Source: Otis tarda (lineage: Eukaryota; Chordata; Aves; Otidiformes; Otididae). From it: a DNA stretch of 64,000 nt. Made by a program: the position numbers and the translations under genes. This document shows, in pieces, positions 25,288 through 36,040 of the stretch (position 1 is the first letter of the stretch; every line of letters begins with the position of its first letter). The DNA lies in contig CM048557.1 of NCBI GenBank assembly GCA_026413225.1, forward strand, positions 40,479,371 to 40,543,370. The letters are read 5' to 3'. The notes below the pieces were generated by a model that was given only the letters and a program-made list of their open reading frames with translations, searched no databases and was not told where the DNA came from.

Positions 25288-27946
25288 GTCTGGAAGAAGT
25301 ATATTCTTTTTTTTTCCTCATAAACACCCATTTTACTGACTTCCTAGAACATCAGTGTAAGTAGTCAAATCAGTAGGATTTGACTTAAGGGTACTACCAG
25401 TGTCTGTTATGGACAGAGTGATCTTTTCATCACTCTTATAATTTCATTGAGCTATTGAGTATAACTGATTAAGGCAGTAAACCTGGTACGTTCCTAATAT
25501 GTAAAATGTCTTCATTTGAATTCCCTTTCTCTAACTCATTAAATTATCAAGTAGTACCTGCGAGACAAGCAAATAGGTCAAGATGAGCAAACAAGATGAA
25601 CATGTCATTACAGTACAATAGAGTGGACAGAACATATTGATGAAGACTTGGAAACCCTCATGAGTGGCCTGAGGTTTTCCATGTTGCATGTAAGAGATCT
25701 AAACATTGGATGGCAAAATAAATCACAAACTACCATAAGTAAAATAAAATGATCACACATTATTTATTACACTCTGAAAATTGAATGTTTAGAAAGTTCT
25801 TTCACTCGTGTTTCAAATTTAAGTGCTGTGTCACTTCTCTTTCCTCTGAACTTGACCAGTAAATTTGAATCGAATTTGCTGAATAACTTCATTGCCTCGA
25901 TTGTGTTTTGAAGCAGAGGTGTATTTTACTCAAAAGTTATAGTCTACTCTAATTAAAGTTTCTTAACATATTTTTAAAATCATGCTCTATTGTTACCGTC
26001 ATAATTTATTGTTATTTCCCACTTGAATTACTTTTTTTTGTTTACTTTTAGAGGTACAATTTCAAGTGTACAGAACTAAGCTAAAGGAAAGCCTCTGCTA
26101 TGGTTTCACGAGGCCTGAGTAGTTTCACAGTTTCAGTTGTTGTCCTTCAAGAACAACAGTATCACTCACAGTGATAAAAAGAATAGTGCAGATAAAATTC
26201 TAGAAAGTTGAGATCGGTCTTGGTTCTGGTTAAGTTCTATGAATCTGCAACATTGAGCTGGATGTTTCACAAGAACATTTAATATTTCTGCACAGATTTA
26301 GTAAATACCACTTTGGTATAGTTGTCCGACATTTCTATCTGCATTCTTGGCTATAAGCAGTCCATACGAAAATATAGCCAAGGAAAGGAAGAGAATTAAA
26401 CCTTTCTTAAAGATATTCATTTGTTCATTTAAGGGTCTATAAATATCAGTATTGCATTGATGTGAATTTTGATCAAGTACTCTTTTGCAAACATTTTACC
26501 TCCTTATTTTGCTGTCCCTTCTTTAGCCCATATGACAGTTTGAATTCTAGCTCTGCAGAGCATATATTTCTGTGATTTACCATAACAGAAAATATTATAT
26601 ACTCTGCCACTAGGGCAAGAATTATACCTTTTTAAAAAATTTATTTCTTCAACAACAGAAATTAAAGAAAATATGTCAACCAGCAAACTAGGTTCTGGTA
26701 GTCTAGGACACAGACTAAGAGACAGCACACACAAATCTTCAGTGTTGTATTTCTATTAGATTTACATGAATTTTGACATTCTTATATATCAGTCTTAAGG
26801 CTTGTTAGAAAGTAAAGCATAGTATCCTCAGGTCATGATATGGGCACAACTTCACAGAGAACACAAGCTTTTCAGTAAATACACTGACTTTTGCAAACTG
26901 TAAATCATCTGTGAGCCACTACTGTTCTACTAATTACAGTAAGACGCTGTGCTCATTAACTGTTCTCATCTGGTTCACTGCACGAGCTAAATAGTCCGTA
27001 AATGAGCCAGCAATTATTGCTGTATTACTGCTACCAGCTCTGTTCATATCAAAATAGCTTCACCAAATGTTGTGCTTCTTGGTATTATCACGTTAGGAAT
27101 TTCACAATTTCATGTTGAAGCAGTTAATTGGGTGATTGTTCTTGGAAAATGGAGGAGCTTCTAAAACTTCTATGAATGACTGGTTGTCAAAAGTATCTTC
27201 AGATGATTTACGACAACCTCTTATACCAGGCAACTGTGTGAATACATAAATATTGTACTTGATGAACTACGAAAGAAAATGCACAACTTGCTATTTATCT
27301 TCAGGTTTTTTCTAATAGTAAAATTTAGTTAGGTACTAGATTTAAACATTTAACTATAAAAGGGAAGCTTTATGGATATGGTAGCATTCATAGGCAGTGT
27401 GATAAATTAGTCCTGTAAGAGCTGTTAGTAGTGTATATACTGTAATTGTAAAAATGTAAATATGACCTTACTGTTCTATTCCCACTGGCGCCTCCTACAG
27501 CAAGATTTTTAAACTAATAACCTGTGTGCCAAAGACAGCCTGTATGGTCCATCCAAGTGTCCTGCAGATGAGTCTTCAGACAGGGTGCTTTAGACTCAGA
27601 GGGGATGTGAGCTTCCCTTTTCTTACCTCCAGTCTCACACACATACTAAGATGTAAACCCTTGTCCCCTGTTGGTTTGGATACATCTTCTTCTGTTTTCT
27701 GACTTGCTCACTTTTTAAAAATTCTAAAGTTCCTTGCTGTAGAATTCATACTGAGTCTCCTTATGTTGGTCAAAAGGCCACTCATTTGCTCTCCTCATTT
27801 TTTATCAATAAAGTTCAGACTTCTTTTTACTGCCTGTCTGGTCTGGGACAGTTTTACCACAATATATATTTAGAACCATTTTTAACATGGGGCACTTTCT
27901 ATTGTTGCTGAGAAAGAAAGTATTAAAAGGGGAAATAAATATTGAT
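25288..27946. other. AT-rich unique non-coding DNA
   Basis: No supported gene or repeat. Open frames are at most about 76 codons. Confidence 0.6.
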
Positions 27947-29460
27947 CTGGAGACCTGATGAGATCCATCCACGGGTCCTGAAGGAACTGGCGGATGAAGT
28001 TGCCAAGCCATTGGCCATTGTATTTGAGAAGTCGTGGCGGTCTGGTGACATCCCCGATGAATGGAAGAGAGGGAACATAACCCCCATTTTTAAAAAGGGG
28101 AACAAGGAAGACCCGGGCAACTACAGGCCGGTCAGCCTCACCTCTGTGCCTGGCAAGGTCATGGAGCAGATTCTCCTGGCAACCACGCTAAAGCACATGG
28201 AGAGCAAGGAGATGGTTGGTGACAGCCAACATGGCTTCACCAAGGGCAGATCGTGCCTGACCAATTTGGTGGCCTTCTATGATGGGGTGACAGCATCAGT
28301 GGACAAGGGACAAGCAACGGATATCATCTACCTGGATTTGTGCAAAGCTTTTGACATGACATCCTTCTCTCTAAACTAGAGAGGCGTGGGGTTGATGGAC
28401 GGACAACTCGGTGGATAAGGAGTTGGCTGGATGGCCAACAGCCCAATGTCCAAGTGGAGACCTGTCACGAGTGGCATCCTTCAGGGGTCCGTGTTGGGCC
28501 TGGCCCTGTTCAACATCTTTGTTGGCGACATGGACAGTGGGATTGAGTGCACCCTCAGCAAGTTCACTGATGACACCAAGCTGTGTGGTGCTGTTGACAT
28601 GCTGGAAGGGAGGGATGCCATCCAGAGGGACCTTGACAGGCTGGAGAGGTGGGCCTATGCCAACCTCTTGAAGTTCAACCAGGCCAAGTGCAAGGTCCTG
28701 CACCTGGGTCATGGCAATCCCAGGCACAAATACAGGCTGGGCGGAGAATGGATTGAGAGCAGCCCTGAGGAGAAGGACTTGGGAGTGCTGGTGGACGAGA
28801 AGCTCAACATGAGTGGGCAATGCGCCCTTGCGGCCCAGAAGGCCAACCGCATCCTGGGCTGCATCAAGAGGAGTGTGGCCAGCGGGTTGAGGGAGGTGAT
28901 TCTGCCCCTCTACTTTGCCCTGGTGAGACCCCACCTGGAGTACTGTGTCCAGTTCTGGAGCCCCCAACATTAGAAGGACATGGACCAGTTGGAGAAGGTC
29001 CAGAGGAGGGCCATACAGATGATAAGAGGGCTGAAGCACCTTTCCTGTGAGGACAGGCTGAGAGAGTTGGGGCTGTTCAGCCTGGAGAAGAGGAGGTTCC
29101 ACGGTGACCTTATAGCAGTCTTCCAGTACCTCAAGGGGGCCTACAGGAAAGATGGGGAGAGGCTGTTCAGTAGGGCCTCTTGTGATAGGACGATGGGCAA
29201 TGGTTTTAAAATAGAGGGAGGTAGATTTAGGTTGGATATTAGGAAAAAATTTTTTTACAATGCGAGTTGCAGAACACTGGAACAGGTTGCCCAGAGAGGT
29301 GATGGATGCCCCATCCCTGGAAACATTCAAGGCCAGGCTGGATGAGGCTCTGAGCAACCTGGTCTAGTCGGGGATGTCCCTGCTTCTTGCAGGGGGGTTG
29401 GACTAGATGACCTTTGAAGGTCCCTTCCAACTCCAACCATTCTATGATTCTATGATTCTA
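27947..29460 (+). mobile_element. CR1 LINE copy, longest in the window (about 1.5 kb)
   Basis: It starts inside the reverse-transcriptase domain of ORF2 and runs through the 3' UTR (CTTTGAAGGTCCCTTCCAAC) to a tail of ATTCTATG units ending at 29460. The order of RT blocks is normal. It is closely similar to the copy at 35 kb, sharing subfamily-specific differences such as GTGGGCAATGCGCCCTTGCG and the CAACATTAG stop. It is 5'-truncated, with no endonuclease and no ORF1. The flanks show no clear target duplication. Confidence 0.96.
27948..29370 (+). pseudogene. CR1 ORF2 reverse-transcriptase fragment, broken
   Basis: RT blocks are visible in order: [101 protein letters not shown] (the catalytic xxDD box) and the thumb region [13 protein letters not shown]. 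Four breaks are visible. A deletion of about 10 bp just after KAFD shifts the frame and gives a TAG at 28377-28379. A second small deletion near 28430 restores it. A TAG at 28971-28973 replaces a lysine codon. One extra T in the run near 29250-29256 scrambles the last codons. The endonuclease is missing, so the copy cannot be active on its own. Confidence 0.93.
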
Positions 29461-31065
29461 TCTTAAAAAGCTATGGCTTATCTCTCAGAATGTCAAAAAG
29501 GCATGCACTAGAGAAGCGATTCCTAAACTACAGAGCATTTAATGATCTTTCTAAACTTGATTATTTAAATAATGTGATAGAAGCAGCACAAAACCCAGTA
29601 ATTACCATTTCCAAGATGCTTCTATAAGAACATAGGAAGTTGTGAAAGTATCTGTCCTTGAATATGTGAGAATCACTCTATACAACTTCAAACAATACAA
29701 GCACTATTAATTCAACTCGATTGGCACACACAAATGTCTCTTGCTTCTTAGTTCTGGGCTTAATGCTGTTGCACCAAGGTTTAGGAAGCTAGGAGCATTA
29801 ACACAATAAAGCAGAAACTACAATGAGTAATTGGATAATTACAGTTATGTATTTGCAAAACTAGCTCCAGGATTGTGGTGTGCTTCCCTGAGGTGTCTTT
29901 ATAATGGATGATCAGTGATACCTTTCCCTACGTAGAAAGTAGGGAGTGCCTAGGAGTGGCTGCTATCCTCACATGGCTGCTTCTCAGGAGGGGATATTAG
30001 GCATCAGGAACACTTCAGGTGCAGCATGACACAGGATTCTTCCAAAGGACCTTATGGTGAGTGAAGAGGAAACAGGAGAGCGTCAGGATTCCCTCACATA
30101 TTCTCACTCCTTGCACATTTGGAAAGGAAGGGAGGAAGAAAATATTTTGAAATATAGTGATGGAAATACTCAGACTACTGAGGTTTCCAGGATTCCTGGT
30201 TTATTAGAATGTTTACTCTCTTCTTTATATTTTGGCAGCTATCAGGCAAGTAAACCAAAGGAAGATCATTTAATTATGGTTATGGTAACTGCAATACTTA
30301 ATTGAGGATTAAGAGAGTGAAAAAAAACCCAACATTCTACATAATTTGTGTTTTTCAAATGTGATTGTCCCACACTCACAATAGAATTACATGCTATACC
30401 TATTCTGAAGCCACAGAGTTCCATTACAAATAGGAGAATAGGTGGAAACCATTATCTTGATAGCATTCAAGTGTATCCTACATCTAATATTGGTTATATT
30501 ACCTTAATCCCCAAGCCCTCTGCTCTTATTCCCCTTAAAAGAGAGCAAGACTTACAAACTGGGGATCTACAGCTGCCATCATTTCTTTCTGTGGCAATCA
30601 TAAGTGGTTGTCCACATTATTTTCTTGGTAGTTTCTACAATATTGTTTTAAATCAGGACCTGTCAGTAAATCAAACTTTTACTTTTCAGATACTTTTGAA
30701 GCTTGCAAAACTGTTTTTATCCTGCATTAGAATGAAAGCAAACCCTTCCAAAAACAGTATGACAAATGTAATGTGAGAGGAAGAGGTGTAATGCAAAGGA
30801 AACAGAAGCCCAGAATTCGAGTCACCTGTCTGGATATGGGAGTCCTTATGGAAAATGTCATACTTAACTCTCCTGAAGAAATTATGTATTTATGAAACCA
30901 TGTATATTATAGTGAAGATTATGTTTTAAAATTTAAAGCTTTGTTTTCAGTGAAACACAGTTTTCTGATTATAAACATGTTGTCAAAATATTCCAAAACA
31001 GCTCTGGTTAGGACTTCTTCATATCAAGTAATTGTCCTGGACTTGTTAGACATTATTATCCCTAA
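29461..31065. other. AT-rich unique non-coding DNA
   Basis: The only long frame is 142 codons at 30348-30776 (+). It matches no family I recognise, and one or so of this length is expected by chance in AT-rich DNA of this size. No gene is supported. Confidence 0.6.
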
Positions 31066-31297
31066 TGTGGTAGACTGACCCTAGCTAAATGCCAGGTGCC
31101 CACCAAAGCCACTCTATCACCCCCTCCTCAGTTGGACAGAGGAGAGAAAATATAACAAAAGGCTCGTGGGCTGAGATAAGGACAGGGAGATCACTCACCA
31201 ATTACTGTTATGGGCCGATGTGTGAGGGGTTTCCGTGACGGTCCGTGTAGGGCCACTGTGGGAGATTACAAGCTGCACACAGCTGTGAGAACGCGAC

Positions 31298-31357
31298 CTC
31301 GGAGAGGGGAGCTAGGAGGGTTGTTATCTCAGAGAGGGGAGCTAGGAGGGTTGTTAT
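31298..31357 (+). repeat. 30-bp tandem duplication in U3 of the nested LTR
   Basis: Two adjacent 30-bp units (31298-31327 and 31328-31357) share the core GAGAGGGGAGCTAGGAGGG and differ at one base (CTCGG versus CTCAG). Duplicated blocks upstream of the TATA box are typical of retroviral U3 enhancers, so an enhancer role is a reasonable inference but is not shown. Confidence 0.9.
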
Positions 31358-31489
31358 TGAGCAGTGTGTTGTTGCAATCTGGGAGCCACTGTTAGCCAGC
31401 AGGGCACGTACCTGGCAGGCCTTGCTGCATGCGCTGGCCACGCGTGCACCAACACCTGGTCAGTACTCTGCCACTGAATCCGCTGAGGG

Positions 31490-31495
31490 TATAAA
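31490..31495 (+). promoter_or_regulatory. TATA box of the nested LTR
   Basis: TATAAA preceded by GAGGG and followed, after about 25 bp, by a purine-rich stretch where transcription would begin. It lies about 260 bp upstream of AATAAA, the usual U3-R order. Confidence 0.6.
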
Positions 31496-31753
31496 CAGAG
31501 GCTGCTCGGGGCAGAGGGAGAGAGAAAGAACCCAGAGCACTCTACGAACAACAGTGGACGCCCTGAAGGTGCTGCGCCTACCTCCCTTCTCTGCTCTGAC
31601 CCTGCTGACAATCACCCTCCTCCTCAGCGGTGTCTCCAGTGTTGTCAGGTTGGTAAGACTCTCGTAAAGGGAAAACAACATGCTAGTAACTGCTGATGCT
31701 AGGAACTGTAACTGCTTATGCTAGTTACTGCTTCTGCAAGGCTATAACAGAGC

Positions 31754-31759
31754 AATAAA
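31754..31759 (+). terminator. Polyadenylation signal of the nested LTR
   Basis: AATAAA followed within about 15 bp by a T/G-rich segment (CCTTTTGTGCTTTT), the usual downstream element for cleavage and polyadenylation at the R/U5 border. Confidence 0.6.
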
Positions 31760-31863
31760 TACCTTTTGTGCTTTTAAATATCATGTGTTGGGTGAACTTT
31801 GTGCATAGGAATCCTATGAACCAGTTACAGCCAAACAGACTCAACTCAGGAAAATTAATTTAA

Positions 31864-31869
31864 TTTATT
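31864..31869 (-). terminator. Polyadenylation signal of the host LTR (minus strand)
   Basis: AATAAA on the minus strand, in the same sequence context as the one at 19708-19713 in the related LTR. Confidence 0.45.
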
Positions 31870-32086
31870 ACCAATCACAATCAGAGTAGAGTAATAAGAA
31901 ATAAAACCAAATCTTAAAACACCTTCCCTCCACCCCTCCCCTCTTCCTGAGCTTATCTAACTCCTCCCTGCAAGCAGCACAGGGGGACATTGAACGGGGG
32001 TTGCTGTCAGTTCAACACACATTGTTTCTGCCGCTCCTCCCTCCTCGGAGGGAGGACTCTTCACACGCTTCCCCTGCTTCAGCATG

Positions 32087-32480
32087 GGGTCCCTTCCACG
32101 GGAGACAATCCTCCACGAACTTCTCCAGTGTGAATCTTTCCCATGGACTACAGTTCTTCACAAACCACTCCAGCGCAGGTCCCTTCCACGGAGTGCAGTC
32201 CTTCAGGAACAGACTGTTTCAGTGTGAGTCCCCCATGGGCTCACAAGTCCTGCCAGCAAACGTACTCCATCATGGGCTCCGCCAGCCCTGCCAGTAGCCT
32301 GCTCCAGTATGGGCTTCCCAGGGGGTCACAGCCTCTTTCAAGCATCTGTCTTCTCCGGCATGGGGTCCTCCACAGGCTGCAGGTGGATCTCTGTTCCTCC
32401 ATGGGCCTCCATGGGCTGCAGGGGGACAGCCTGCCTCACCATGGGCTGCACCATGCGCTGCAGGGGAATTTCTGCTCCAG
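32087..32480. repeat. Degenerate GC-rich tandem repeats in the host LTR
   Basis: Imperfect units of about 45-55 bp with the pattern CTCCAG...GGGTCCC...CCACGG...GCAGTCCTTCA, decayed at many former CpG sites. It matches the corresponding part of the LTR at 19.9-20.2 kb. Confidence 0.65.
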
Positions 32481-32763
32481 TGCCTGGAGCACCTCCTCCC
32501 CCCTCCTTCTTCACAGATCGTAGTGTCTACAGAGTTGTTTCCCTCACATATTCTCACTCCTTGCACAGCAACTTTCCCCTCTTCTTAAATATGTTATCCC
32601 AGAGGCACTACCACTGTTGCTGATGGGCTCAGCCTTGGCCAGAGGTGAGTCCATTGTGGAGCTGGCTGCTGTTCGCTCCATTGGTCAGCCATAAGGGAGG
32701 CTTCTAGCAGATTCTCACAGAAGCCTCTCCACTACCAAAACCTTGCCACACATACCCAATACA

Positions 32764-35124
32764 AAAGTAAATTATCACAAACTACTAGCATCTTAAACTA
32801 AGTAGCCTGATTTTTTTTTTTAAGAAGGAGTTGTTGGCATGAAGGGATGTAAAGATAGCTTTGAAATAATTTATCCTTCTCAAATTAAAAAAGCCAGATG
32901 CAATGTAGTACTCATCTCTTTTTTTAAAAGTCAATCAGAAAAGCAACTATGATGAATGTATTATGTAAATGTTGTTCTTTGAGAACTTAGGATCCACATT
33001 TTATACAATGAGGGGTATTGACCTGTTTTTTAAAAGTACATTACACCTTTAACTAACTGCTGTTCAGCAGAAAAAACTAAAGCACAACTGGTGCATGTCA
33101 ACGTAAAGGATAACTTCAGCCAACAAGTAGTCATCTATTTTGATAAAAGCAGCATTCATTCTTCATTTTAATGAACATAGTTAATTTTAATCAAAAAGAA
33201 TCTACTGTGGATGGTCCTTCCCGTTGTTGTCATTGTTACATGCAGCAATAAACAAATCAAGGGAAGAGAGGTACAAAACCAGGGCTGCAGTAAAACAAAA
33301 GGTCATAGGCTGACGTTTCATGTTGATTCTGGAGAATTATTAGCTGCACAGTGAATGGCACACTTAACAGTACCTTCATGATTCATTTGCCAGTCACTCT
33401 GCAATTATTCCAGGTGCTGCTGGGGAAATGACTCTCAAGTTTTATAGGAGTAATCAGCATATAAATGTTGGCAGGATAAAACCTCCAACACAGGCTCAGG
33501 TGCAGCAGTCAATGCAGATGGAAACACTTCAGTCGATTCTTAAAAAGGGTGGTTATATCTTGGCTGCAAAAAAAAAAAAAAATTCTGGTGGAACCTTAGT
33601 TTCTGTCCTAGTCTTATCTGAAAAAAAATGGAACAAAAAGTAGAACTTAAGAAACTTTTTAGTATTCCAAAATAAAGAGATTATTTTTTCTAAACTAAGT
33701 CCTTTGTGTAAGGAGCAAATAAGAAAGCGGAACAAAAGATGTTGGAGTTCAGGGATGTGTGTATTATTTTTATCTTTATTTAAGAGTACTCTGTCTGATC
33801 TTTCTAGTTCCTTGAGTAAAATAATCAGTGATGCTAATGTGGCTCAGGTCAAGGGAATACAGACAGCACCCTGTTGTTTAAGACTTCTCATTTCTGAAAG
33901 GTTCTAATTCTCTTCCAAAAGAGTTTGAGTCAGTTTTAAAAGGTAGCATAATAAATACAATGCAGTCATTCAGCCTACTTTACAAATGTCATTGAGATAA
34001 AAATATAACAACTTCAGAGCAAGGTGTTTTCTGGGACTTAATGATCAAAAAGTAGGATGAAGGGGTTAATTAGTAAAGTTATCAGAAGTGTTTGGTTGGA
34101 AATTTTCCTCTCGAACTGTTAGAAAGAAATGAAATTTTACAGCTGGAAAGTACTTCTTTCACAAGATTTTTTATTAAAATGCCTGACACCTAAAACATTG
34201 TATATGTGGAAAAATTGTATTTTGATTCTGTATACTTCTTCCATATTCGATACATTGTCTCATGCTTCCATTTTTCTTTATGATATAGATTAACCAGATG
34301 AATCTGAGTTGGATCCACTGAGGTAGACATTGTTTCATTTCAGGGTATGGAATGTCTTAGAAGAGAGTACAAGCACCTAAAAGAAACTTAGAAATTAAAA
34401 CCTTTTTTGCTTTCAATTTTTCTACAAAAATCAGCAATTGTCCAATCAGCTCTAAAAATTATTATACAAATGAACCTCATTCAATTATGTAACTCCAGGA
34501 AATAATATAATGACACTATTCCTTAAACAAGATTTTAAGGTAGCTATAGGTCAAGGAATCATTGGTTTGTTTTGCTAAAATGTGATTAATTCATGCATAT
34601 TCTTTTCAGCCAGTGAATCTTAGGCTTAGTTTGGAAGTTAACTTTTTTCTTTTAGAAGAGCATCTGAATGAGTATATCTTTAAGTATATTTCATCATGTC
34701 CTTGAATCATCCTTCTCGTATTAAGGTGAGAGGATGCATCTGTTGGGTTGTCAGCCCTGCACTGAATAGGCACTGGGAACTGTGTATAACAAAATAGCAT
34801 TGCCCCACTACTATTAGAAACCATGAGGCAAGGTGTTGATACGTGCTATCAGAGAAAAAACTTCAAAGGCAAGTGTTTACTGACAAATAAAAAATTGAAC
34901 TGGAAAGAACAGGATGATAAAAGAGAGAATTTTTCAACAATGACAAAAAATGCTGACTGTTCATTCTTGTTTTCATAACAGGTCCCGGTGAGGAAAAAGG
35001 TTCAGCTGGAGGAGCATTAAAAACCTAGGGTGTCATTTCAAAATGCATGGAAATGTTATGGAAGTAGAACATGAAGCTAGTGTTGGTGAGGAGACACTAT
35101 GACACTGCTTGTTAGCGATGATCG
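32764..35124. other. AT-rich unique non-coding DNA
   Basis: No supported gene. It includes a run of about 15 A near 33568-33582 without a recognisable retrocopy upstream. Open frames are at most about 72 codons. Confidence 0.6.
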
Positions 35125-35943
35125 CTCACCCCCAGCAAGTTCGCCGATGACATCAAGCTGCGTGGTGCCGTCGACTCGCTGGAAGGGAGGGATGGCATCC
35201 AGAGGGACCTTGACAGGCTGGAGAGGTGGGCCCATGCCAACCTCATGAAGTTCAACCAGGCCAAGTGCAAGGTCCTGCACCTGGGTCGTGGCAATCCCAG
35301 GCACAAATACAGGCTGGGCGGAGAATGGATTGAGAGCAGCCCTGAGGAGAAAGACTTGGGAGTGCTGGTTGACGAGAGGCTCAACATGAGTGGGCAATGC
35401 GCCCTTGCGGCCCAGAAGGCCAACTGCATTCTGGGCTGCATCAAGAGGAGCGTGGCCAGCAGGTCGAGGGAGGTGATTCTGCCCCTCTACTCTGCCCTGG
35501 TGAGACCCCACCTGGAGTACTGTGTCCAGTTCTGGAGTCCCCAACATTAGAAGGACATGGACCAGTTGGAAAGGGTCCAGAGGAGGGCCACAAAGATGAT
35601 CAGAGGGCTGGAGCACCTCTCCTATGAGGACAGGCTGAGAGAGTTGGGGCTGTTCAGCCTGGAGAAGAGGAGGCTCCGGGGAGACCTGATAGCAGTCTTC
35701 CAGTACCTCAAGGGGGCCTACAGGAAAGATGGGGAGAGGCTGTTCAGTAGGGCCTGTTGTGATAGGACAAGGGGTAATGGGTTTAAATTAGAAGGAGGTA
35801 GGTTTAGATTAGATATTAGAAAAAAATTTTTTACAATGAGAGTTGTAGAGCACTGGAACAGGTTGCCCAGAGAGGTGGTGGATGCCCCATCCCTGGAAAC
35901 ATTCAAGGCCAGGCTGGATGAGGCTCTGAGCAACCTGATCTAG
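35125..35943 (+). pseudogene. CR1 ORF2 fragment with a single in-frame TAG
   Basis: The frame is open from SKFADDIKL (the catalytic xxDD box, intact here) to the natural stop at 35941-35943, except for one TAG at 35548-35550 in the codons QH-stop-KDMDQL. Segments seen include [56 protein letters not shown] and [14 protein letters not shown]. With only one defect it looks young. The same TAG, with the same two base changes, is present in the 28-kb copy but not in the 48-kb copy. The RT fingers and palm before FADD, and the endonuclease, are missing. Confidence 0.93.
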
Positions 35944-36040
35944 TCAGGGATGTCCCTGCTTCTTGCAGGGGGGTTGGACTAGATGATCTTTGAAGGTCCC
36001 TTCCAACTCTAACCATTCTATGATTCTATGATTCTATGAT
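35125..36040 (+). mobile_element. CR1 LINE copy, 5'-truncated at the RT catalytic box
   Basis: It begins at the codons SKFADD of ORF2 and runs to a tail of three ATTCTATG units ending at 36040. The 3' UTR contains GATCTTTGAAGGTCCC and AACTCTAACC, the same subfamily as the copies at 28, 40, 48 and 62 kb. It is in the same orientation as the 28-kb copy, about 6.6 kb away, with unrelated flanks. It is therefore a separate insertion rather than part of a segmental duplication. Confidence 0.96.

Larger units (their letters stand above)
31219..31829 (+). mobile_element. Solo LTR (611 bp) nested inside another LTR
   Basis: It begins TGTGTGAGGG and ends CAGTTACA. It is flanked by GCCGA (31214-31218) and GCCAA (31830-31834), a probable 5-bp target duplication with one change. 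Removing it and one duplication joins the host LTR as in the related copy at 19.6 kb. LTR parts are in order: U3 with a 30-bp tandem duplication (31298-31357), a TATA box TATAAA at 31490-31495, and AATAAA at 31754-31759 about 70 bp from the 3' end. It is unrelated in sequence to its host LTR. No retroviral genes adjoin it. Its GC content is far above the surroundings, so open frames in it are compositional. Confidence 0.85.
31066..32763 (-). mobile_element. ERV LTR, minus strand, interrupted by another LTR
   Basis: Read on the minus strand it begins TGTATTGGGTATGTG (at 32763) and ends with GGTCAGTCTACCACA (at 31066). Leaving out the inserted LTR (31219-31829 plus one 5-bp duplication), it is about 1.08 kb, close to the solo LTR at 19.5-20.6 kb. 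The two share the block with CCTCCACAGGCTGCAGGTGG, the minus-strand AATAAA and the GACTCAACT segment next to it. No internal retroviral genes adjoin it, so it is a solo LTR or LTR remnant. I could not find a target duplication at its ends (CCTAA on the left, AAAGT on the right), so the exact ends are less certain than for the other LTRs. Confidence 0.8.

Noticed and set aside
28371-29357. Antisense frame of 328 codons (-)
   Set aside because: It is the reverse complement of CR1 ORF2. Similar antisense frames appear at 35077-35616 and 48448-49044, as expected for a shadow of a shared repeat.
30348-30776. Open frame of 142 codons (+)
   Set aside because: It is in AT-rich unique DNA with no recognisable domain. 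About one frame of this length is expected by chance in a window of this size and composition.
31422-31667. Frame of 81 codons in the nested LTR as a viral or host peptide
   Set aside because: It overlaps the TATA box and R region and has an antisense frame of similar length. It is best explained by the GC-rich LTR sequence.
33568-33582. A-run as the tail of a processed retrocopy
   Set aside because: The sequence upstream of the A-run shows no recognisable mRNA or long frame and no flanking duplication.
27947-36040. Segmental duplication to explain the two similar CR1 copies at 28 and 35 kb
   Set aside because: Sequence outside the CR1 boundaries is unrelated and the 5' ends differ, so these are independent insertions.
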